A DNA stretch of 10,681 bases from contig JAURNA010000270.1 in NCBI GenBank assembly GCA_030830385.1, forward strand, positions 1 to 10,681, written 5' to 3'. Each line of letters opens with the position of its first letter. Positions within the stretch are counted from its first letter, which is position 1. Made by a program: the position numbers and the translations under genes. The notes beneath the pieces are model-generated. The model did no database searches, was not told the origin of the DNA, and saw only the letters and a list, made by a program, of their open reading frames with translations. This document shows, in pieces, positions 5,773 through 10,681 of the stretch. This DNA is from Crocinitomicaceae bacterium (GTDB lineage Bacteria; Bacteroidota; Bacteroidia; Flavobacteriales_D; Crocinitomicaceae).

Positions 5773-7806
5773 ATGAAAACAACCATTCACGGCTTTGTCT
5801 ACTCCTTGATTCTGGTAGTTGTTGCAAGCAATGCTTCTGCACAGGATCTTGATACAACGAACCCCATTTTCGATTCGCAAAAAGTGCATGCGCTCATCAA
5901 TAGTGGAGAAGAAGGCCAGACAAAGACAATTCTCGATGCGTATGGGGCAGGTGCGAAGAACAATGTACTACTCAAGCACGTTTTCGCTGCTGTTGATACC
6001 AACAGTGCTAAATCGTTGGAATCTGCCGATGCATTGGGGCAATCCGGTAGCTCTGCTTTGTTTGGAACAGCTGGAATCGATGCTTTGGGAACCCTAATTG
6101 CAGATCGTTTTCGTGAAGAGCTAACCTTGTCCTTTCTCAATGCATTCAGAGAGCGCCTGAAAAAGGATGTGTACCTGGGGAACCTTTTCGCGAATGCAAA
6201 ACGTGTGTTGCTCTACGATGATCCCTTCAATTACAATTCGTGGTTGCCATCGTTCCGGAGAGCGTTGGATATGGACTTGAGAAATCTGCCGGATAACATT
6301 CCTTCTTTGCTTGAGGCAATCAAATCCGAACATGACGCGATGCTCACAGACAAACAAATGCTGGTGTTGAACGTGACTCTTGCTGCATACAAACCGCTCG
6401 TTGATGTAGCAGAGAGTCCGCATGAGAATTACGAGCACATCAAAACCCTGCTAACGAATCTTGCTGGTGTTGACAACATAAATGATCATACGAAAGCCAG
6501 CCTTAAGTGGAGTCGGATCATTTTGACAGAGTGTGGGAACGAGAGCCAGACCAACTGGGCAAGCGCAAATGACTTCAAAGCGCTCTTAAAAATGAACATT
6601 GCGCGAACCTTTTTGGGATTATTGGTTGAGAAGTACAAAACTGAATTCAAAGGAATCCAACTTTCTAATGGCAAAGACCTCTATACCTTCCTGCATTCCG
6701 ATCCGAGTGAATCTGAATGGAGCGTATACGTGGATTATGTCAAACAAGTAGCGAACAATGTAGGCGAATTGAAGAAAACAATTTCCGGACTGGAATCGAA
6801 GAAAGCACGGGAAGGAAGCCTCAGCTATAACGATATGATTCCCGTGATTCATCAATCGTTGGGTTTATTGAACGAATTGGCAGATTCGAGCACCTGGGCG
6901 TCCATGAAAATTCCGATTTCAGATTCAGTCTCTTTCGAAGAAATAAGCAGTATCCTGAGATCTGTGAATCATTACGTCGGTATCGCAACATCCGTGCATC
7001 AATCGATAGAAGACAGAGACTATGCGCAATTACTTCCTGATCTGCTGGTTGTGCTTCAGGATGTGTTTGGAGATGCTACACTGGAAAATTCGAAATTCCT
7101 TCAGGATGTCTTGAAATACGGAAACCTCGCCGTAAATATCGTGTCTGCAGAAACGCCCGAAGAACTGTCCAGTGCATTGGAGAATTCCATTTTACCCGCA
7201 CAGAGTTATCGCCTGAAACGAAACAGCCATTTCAGTATCACGATCAATAGTTACGCAGGTGGTTTCTGGGGAGAGCAACGCCTTCGTAATCGTGAAGCCG
7301 ATGAGCAATTTTCAAGTATCGCGGCATTTACGGCTCCCGTGGGTATCGGACTCAACTGGGGGCTTTTTCGTAGTAGTTCGCCAACAAAATTGAGCCGTTA
7401 CCCCGCGAAAGTCAAGTTCGATACGCTCGGAAAACGATCCAAAGTGAATTATTTCTCGGGTTGGTCTGCATCCCTGTTCTTCTCGGCTGTGGATATTGGA
7501 GCCGTCACGGTATTCCGATTGAACAACGCAGAGACACCCATCGAAAATGTTCAGTGGGCAGATGTACTGGCTCCGGGGGCACATGTAATCATTGGACTGG
7601 GCAATACCCCGCTGTCGTTAGGTTTCGGTGCTCAGTACGGCCCGGCTCTCAAGAAAGTGCAGGCAACCGACAAAAATGGAACGACTTCCATTGTTAATTC
7701 CAGCGCATGGAGATTCGGAGCTTCGCTTACGGTGGATATTCCATTATACCAACTGTACGTAAGACAGGACAAGACGAAAGCTGAGAAGAAAAAAAAGAAA
7801 CAGTAG
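5773..7806 (+). CDS. Large exported protein of unknown function, helical body plus probable C-terminal beta-barrel
   Basis: The product has 677 residues and I do not recognise its family. Residues 1-23 are a signal peptide (VVVASNASA, cleavage before Gln24). Residues 30 to about 475 are charged and mostly helical in composition, with heptad-like Leu/Ile spacing (for example EELTLSFLNAFRERLKKD and YVKQVANNVGELKKTISGL). From about 485 the character changes to short amphipathic beta strands rich in Gly and aromatics: FSITINSYAGGFW, FTAPVGIGLNWGLF, FSGWSASLFFSAVDIGAVTVF, GAHVIIGLGNTPLSLGFGAQYG, WRFGASLTVDIPLYQLYV. This looks like a small outer-membrane barrel of perhaps 8 strands. The C-terminus is a basic tail (KTKAEKKKKKQ), unusual for a barrel that should end on an aromatic residue. 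The likely location is the outer membrane with the helical part in the periplasm. It starts 2 bp after the protease gene, so the two are one transcriptional unit. Confidence 0.7.
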   Translation: MKTTIHGFVYSLILVVVASNASAQDLDTTNPIFDSQKVHALINSGEEGQTKTILDAYGAGAKNNVLLKHVFAAVDTNSAKSLESADALGQSGSSALFGTAGIDALGTLIADRFREELTLSFLNAFRERLKKDVYLGNLFANAKRVLLYDDPFNYNSWLPSFRRALDMDLRNLPDNIPSLLEAIKSEHDAMLTDKQMLVLNVTLAAYKPLVDVAESPHENYEHIKTLLTNLAGVDNINDHTKASLKWSRIILTECGNESQTNWASANDFKALLKMNIARTFLGLLVEKYKTEFKGIQLSNGKDLYTFLHSDPSESEWSVYVDYVKQVANNVGELKKTISGLESKKAREGSLSYNDMIPVIHQSLGLLNELADSSTWASMKIPISDSVSFEEISSILRSVNHYVGIATSVHQSIEDRDYAQLLPDLLVVLQDVFGDATLENSKFLQDVLKYGNLAVNIVSAETPEELSSALENSILPAQSYRLKRNSHFSITINSYAGGFWGEQRLRNREADEQFSSIAAFTAPVGIGLNWGLFRSSSPTKLSRYPAKVKFDTLGKRSKVNYFSGWSASLFFSAVDIGAVTVFRLNNAETPIENVQWADVLAPGAHVIIGLGNTPLSLGFGAQYGPALKKVQATDKNGTTSIVNSSAWRFGASLTVDIPLYQLYVRQDKTKAEKKKKKQ

Positions 7807-7846
7807 GTACCGACAGCCCTATGACGATCGATCGGGTAATTTCACA

Positions 7847-7874
7847 CCCAATGAATCCAGTTGGGCATCTTTTT
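7847..7874 (+). terminator. Weak rho-independent terminator after the protease/barrel operon
   Basis: CCCAA (7847-7851) pairs with TTGGG (7861-7865) around a 9-nt loop and is followed by CATCTTTTT (7866-7874). It sits 40 bp after the stop at 7806 and 50 bp before the next start. The 5-bp stem is short, so termination may be partial. A 10-bp palindrome CGATCGATCG (7825-7834) lies just before it. Confidence 0.45.
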
Positions 7875-7923
7875 GGGATGAGCTACTTATAAGATTGCAA
7901 AGCGAATACGTTTCCTCAAATCA

Positions 7924-8331
7924 ATGACTGAACAAACACAAATAGTGCTCCCGCCTCATCCAAGAGGATTCCATCTGGTGACGCACTTCATCGAAGACGC
8001 CATTGTTCTTCCCGAAACCGGGGTGTTGCACATCTTTATAAGGCATACATCAGCAGGGTTAACGATCAATGAAAATGCAGATCCAACGGTTCAATCCGAC
8101 CTGGAAGCGTCATTCAATCACATTGTGAAAGAGAACGAACCTTTCTACCGTCATACCTACGAAGGACCCGACGATATGCCTGCGCATATCAAATCTTCCA
8201 TGGTGGGATCGTCTCTGTCCATTCCAATCACGAACGGCCGCCTTAACCTCGGCACATGGCAGGGAATCTATCTCTGTGAATTCCGGAACCACGGTGGTAG
8301 CAGAAAGTTGGTCCTCACGATTGTGTCGTAA
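7924..8331 (+). CDS. yjbQ: YjbQ family protein (UPF0047, secondary thiamine-phosphate synthase type)
   Basis: The 135-residue length is usual for the family. Signature blocks are HIFIRHTSAGLTINENADP (36-54), the RHTYEGPDDMPAHIKSS region (76-92) and LSIPITNGRLNLGTWQGIYLCEFR (98-121), with the GTWQGI segment characteristic of UPF0047. The conserved histidines (41, 88) and acidic residues form the site expected to bind a metal ion or phosphate in known structures. Family members are small soluble cytosolic trimers. The thiamine-phosphate synthase label comes from weak complementation activity of the E. coli protein; the physiological role is unsettled. No other thiamine genes are in the window. 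The start at 7924 (MTEQTQIVL) gives the full-length protein. The next gene starts 25 bp after this stop but has its own promoter-like sequence, so co-transcription is possible but not needed. Confidence 0.92.
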   Translation: MTEQTQIVLPPHPRGFHLVTHFIEDAIVLPETGVLHIFIRHTSAGLTINENADPTVQSDLEASFNHIVKENEPFYRHTYEGPDDMPAHIKSSMVGSSLSIPITNGRLNLGTWQGIYLCEFRNHGGSRKLVLTIVS

Positions 8332-8352
8332 CGCGTATCCTGATTATTTTTG
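8321..8352 (+). promoter_or_regulatory. Bacteroidota-type promoter before the CocE-like hydrolase gene
   Basis: TTG at 8321-8323 (the -33 element, inside the end of yjbQ) is followed after 21 nt by TATTTTTG at 8345-8352, a perfect match to the Bacteroidota -7 consensus TAnnTTTG. The spacing falls in the accepted 17-23 nt range. The -7 box ends only 4 nt before the ATG at 8357, so a start site at the usual distance would fall at or next to the start codon, implying a leaderless or near-leaderless transcript. Confidence 0.55.
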
Positions 8353-8356
8353 GTAC

Positions 8357-10213
8357 ATGAAAACATGCGTGCTCATTGGTTGTTTAGTGGTAGGAAGTCT
8401 GCTACAGGCGCAAGGACTAACCACAGCCGATTACTCCAAAAAGGAAATTTGCATTCCCATGCGAGACGGTGTGAAACTGTTCACGACGATTTACGCACCC
8501 AAAAACACTTCGCAGGATTATCCCGTTTTGATGATTCGGACGTGCTACAGCGTAGCGCCTTACGGACCAGACACGATCCCTGAACAGCTCATGCACAATC
8601 CGGATCTTGTTGCATCGGGTTACATTTTTGTCAAGCAGGACGTTCGTGGCAGATGGATGAGCGAGGGTGAATTCGAGAATACGAAACCACCATATTCATG
8701 GGAGGATGAATCCCGCACAGATGAGGTGACCGATTCCTACGATACCTACGATTGGCTGGTGGAAAACCTCGAAAACTTCAACGGAAATATCGGTCAGTAT
8801 GGCAATTCATACCTGGGATTTACTGCTTTGGTAGCTTCGGTTACAGGACATTCGAATTTGAAGGCCGTTCTGGCCATGGCCCCGGTGACAAATTTTTACT
8901 TTGAAGACTTCAATCGCTACGGGTTGTACGGAATGAATTACATGCCGGTAATGGATGTTTTTGGAGTGCAGAAAACGGCTCCAACCGACACTTCCTGGTA
9001 CAACGTGATGAACAAAGATTTTGTCCTCAACGCGAAGAAGAAAATCATGGTGGATTATTACGACTATTTTCTTCAAAGCAGAGCATTAAGCCAAACAGAT
9101 CACTTGATCAATCCTTCGAATTTCTTCTGGAAGAACATCAAAAATCACCCAAATTACGATGCCTACCGACAGAAGCGTGATTGGATTCAGTACCTATCGA
9201 AGAGCCAATGTCCAACGATGGTCGTAGGAGGCTGGAACGATGAACAAAACCTTTATGGAATTGTAAAGTCCTTTCGGAAAATGATCAAAGATGCGCCGGA
9301 TTCACAAGCAAAACTGGTGCTCGGTCCCTGGTCTCATGGACACCCGAAGAGACGAGATAGCTTGTATTATCTTGGGGATATTTTTTACGGGTACAACCTG
9401 GCCGAAATCTACCAGAAAGAAATTGAGTACACATATTTCGAATATCACCTGAAGGGAAGGGGAGAGTCGCCGGATTTTCGGGCGCATGTCTTTGATACAG
9501 GAAAAAAGCAGTGGACCGATTTCAACGAAGATCCCTTTGTTGATTCGGATGAGCACATCACGTTCTACCTGCGCGCTGATGGCTCATTGAGCAATCAACC
9601 GGGAAAATCAAATCAGAAGTATTTGTCAGATCCGGATCACCCGGTTCCATTCATCGAAGACGATCATTTTCATGTCATGGCTCCAAAGCATTACATGACC
9701 GACGATCAACGATTCGCATCCAAACGCCAGGATGTTCTGACCTTTGTAACTGATCCGCTTGAAGAAGACATGACCGTGAGAGGTGTTATACAAGCACTAC
9801 TGCAGTTTTCTACCGATCATGAGGACGCCGATCTTTACGTGAAGCTAATCGATGTTTTACCAATGGGTCGCCTGCCACAACCCACAGACAAAGAAGATGT
9901 GAAAATGAACGGTTTCCAGCACCTCGTTAGAGCCGGGTACATCCGTGGCCGGTATCGCAATTCTTTTGAGAAGCCTGAACCGTTTACACCCCATGAGAAG
10001 ACCGAGGTGAACGTTCCTGTGTTGGAAGTCTGTCATACCTTCAAGAAAGGACACAGCGTAATGATTCAGGTGCAGAGTTCAATGTTTCCGTTATTCGACC
10101 TGAATCCCCAGAAATACATTGACAATATTTACGATGCTGGGGATGAGGATTTCGAGCCGGCGCTGCACACCATTTACGGTGATAGCAAAATTGTTCTCCC
10201 GATTGTCCATTAA
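8357..10213 (+). CDS. Exported CocE/NonD family serine hydrolase (X-Pro dipeptidyl-peptidase S15-like)
   Basis: The start is placed at ATG 8357, not the upstream in-frame GTG at 8276, because 8357 begins a signal peptide (MKTCVLIGCLVVGSLLQAQ) and avoids overlap with yjbQ. The product is 618 residues, normal for the family. Residues 30-370 are an alpha/beta hydrolase: IPMRDGVKL, QDVRGRWMSEGEF (94-106), nucleophile motif GNSYLG (Ser151), GGWND with the acid Asp295, and GPWSHGHP with His327, so the triad is complete. Residues about 390-615 form the C-terminal jelly-roll beta domain typical of CocE and S15 enzymes. Relatives hydrolyse esters (cocaine esterase), amides (glutaryl-7-ACA acylase) or peptides with Pro at position 2; sequence alone does not decide among these. 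The protein is likely periplasmic or exported. A C-terminal T9SS domain was not seen. Confidence 0.9.
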   Translation: MKTCVLIGCLVVGSLLQAQGLTTADYSKKEICIPMRDGVKLFTTIYAPKNTSQDYPVLMIRTCYSVAPYGPDTIPEQLMHNPDLVASGYIFVKQDVRGRWMSEGEFENTKPPYSWEDESRTDEVTDSYDTYDWLVENLENFNGNIGQYGNSYLGFTALVASVTGHSNLKAVLAMAPVTNFYFEDFNRYGLYGMNYMPVMDVFGVQKTAPTDTSWYNVMNKDFVLNAKKKIMVDYYDYFLQSRALSQTDHLINPSNFFWKNIKNHPNYDAYRQKRDWIQYLSKSQCPTMVVGGWNDEQNLYGIVKSFRKMIKDAPDSQAKLVLGPWSHGHPKRRDSLYYLGDIFYGYNLAEIYQKEIEYTYFEYHLKGRGESPDFRAHVFDTGKKQWTDFNEDPFVDSDEHITFYLRADGSLSNQPGKSNQKYLSDPDHPVPFIEDDHFHVMAPKHYMTDDQRFASKRQDVLTFVTDPLEEDMTVRGVIQALLQFSTDHEDADLYVKLIDVLPMGRLPQPTDKEDVKMNGFQHLVRAGYIRGRYRNSFEKPEPFTPHEKTEVNVPVLEVCHTFKKGHSVMIQVQSSMFPLFDLNPQKYIDNIYDAGDEDFEPALHTIYGDSKIVLPIVH

Positions 10214-10531
10214 CGGTCAATGAGAAAAATGGAAAAGGGATACAAACAGCAAGTTGTTGAGTTGGTGATCTTTCGAATTTTCAATGTAACGTTCCATTTG
10301 CCAAGTGTCTCGAGACGCTTGATTGCACCAGCTCTTTTATTTTCGAGGGTAGGAGATACTGTCTTAAAAAGTGTGAAATCTGTTCGGAGTCATCTATTCG
10401 TTGGTCGTACTAAAAACTTCCATCTTCGCGAAATATCGAATTCAAACCAAACCGTACAAAAAGGGAGTCCTCAAAGAACGATTGCCTTCGTATTTGGGAC
10501 TGGGTAATGAACACGCGTTTTAAAGAAGAAG
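10214..10531. other. 318-bp non-coding region with a 20-bp near-palindrome
   Basis: It separates the hydrolase stop from the last partial gene. A 95-codon open frame (10220-10507) crosses it but has no recognisable domain, membrane segment or signal peptide and looks like chance. No T-run hairpin follows the hydrolase stop. The one clear structure is the near-palindrome at 10302-10321, listed separately. No tRNA or promoter consensus was found. Confidence 0.55.
10302..10321. promoter_or_regulatory. 20-bp near-perfect palindrome
   Basis: CAAGTGTCTCGAGACGCTTG is symmetric at 9 of 10 base pairs; the exception is a T opposite a G. There is no loop, so it resembles a dimeric protein-binding site more than an RNA hairpin. 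It lies about 210 bp before the next start codon, rather far for a classical operator. Confidence 0.4.
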
Positions 10532-10681
10532 ATGCCGCTAAGTAAGAGACAAATATTGATCTTTTTTGGAAAACTGGTTTTGGTTTTCGGCATATTCGCG
10601 CTTCAAGGTTATCGCACTAGTGGAACTCACACATTAACAGTAAAAATCACACGACTCAAGCACAGGCGCGGATTGGTTGAA
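10532..10681 (+). CDS. Start of an exported DUF2141-like protein (3' end outside window)
   Basis: Fifty codons from ATG 10532 stay open to the last base. A purine-rich AAAGAAGAAG stretch just precedes the start. The N-terminus is MPLSKRQ followed by a hydrophobic segment (ILIFFGKLVLVFGIFAL), a likely signal peptide. The mature part begins HTLTVKITRLKHRRGLVE, which fits the opening of DUF2141 domains (L-T-V-x-I-x-x-L-x-x-x-x-G-x-V). Such proteins are small, exported and of unknown function in Bacteroidota. Only the first strands of the domain are visible, so the family call is tentative; the reading frame itself is more secure. Confidence 0.5.
   Translation, partial: MPLSKRQILIFFGKLVLVFGIFALQGYRTSGTHTLTVKITRLKHRRGLVE

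Noticed and set aside
8276..8356. GTG at 8276 as start of the hydrolase gene
   Set aside because: It would overlap the yjbQ coding sequence by 56 bp and bury the signal peptide behind 27 unlikely residues.
10220..10507. 95-codon open frame after the hydrolase gene
   Set aside because: No recognisable domain, signal peptide or sensible composition; it contains the near-palindrome and reads like chance coding in a spacer.
1..10681. CRISPR arrays, tRNA or rRNA genes, insertion sequences, integrases and att-like repeats
   Set aside because: No regularly spaced repeats, cloverleaf-like segments, transposase motifs or long terminal repeats were seen on either strand.

Overview
The window looks like chromosomal DNA from a Bacteroidota bacterium, most likely a Flavobacteriales-type marine or freshwater lineage; that rank is inferred. 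The evidence is a secreted enzyme with a C-terminal type IX secretion (T9SS) type A sorting domain, an outer-membrane beta-barrel protein of the TonB-receptor-like OMP_b-brl_3 type, signal peptides ending in Ala-Gln, few Shine-Dalgarno-like sequences, and one good match to the Bacteroidota promoter (TTG, 21 nt, TAnnTTTG). All convincing genes are on the + strand.

Layout. 1-618 is the 3' end of a gene whose start lies outside the window; it encodes a cysteine-rich C-terminal domain with a HExxH zinc-protease motif. 619-864 is non-coding and holds a possible terminator. 865-1950 encodes a secreted PI-PLC X-domain phosphodiesterase with a T9SS tail. 1951-2268 is a 318-bp non-coding leader with inverted repeats and a 12-bp palindrome. 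2269-4638 encodes an outer-membrane beta-barrel receptor. 4639-5089 lacks an intact gene but holds what looks like the signal-peptide end of a decayed secreted-protein gene. 5090-7806 is a tight two-gene unit (2-bp gap): a cytosolic-looking trypsin-fold protease followed by a large exported protein with a helical body and a probable C-terminal beta-barrel. A weak terminator follows. 7924-8331 is a YjbQ-family gene and 8357-10213 is a CocE/NonD-type serine hydrolase with its own promoter-like sequence. 10214-10531 is non-coding apart from a 20-bp near-palindrome. 10532-10681 is the beginning of an exported DUF2141-like protein that runs off the window.

How the genes relate. Most products are envelope or secreted proteins (phosphodiesterase, receptor, exported barrel protein, exported hydrolase, DUF2141-like protein), which fits a cell-surface or scavenging region, but no single pathway joins them. 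The only pair whose spacing argues for joint function is the protease plus exported barrel protein at 5090-7806. It is the best candidate here for an undescribed system, although nothing in the sequence proves what it does.
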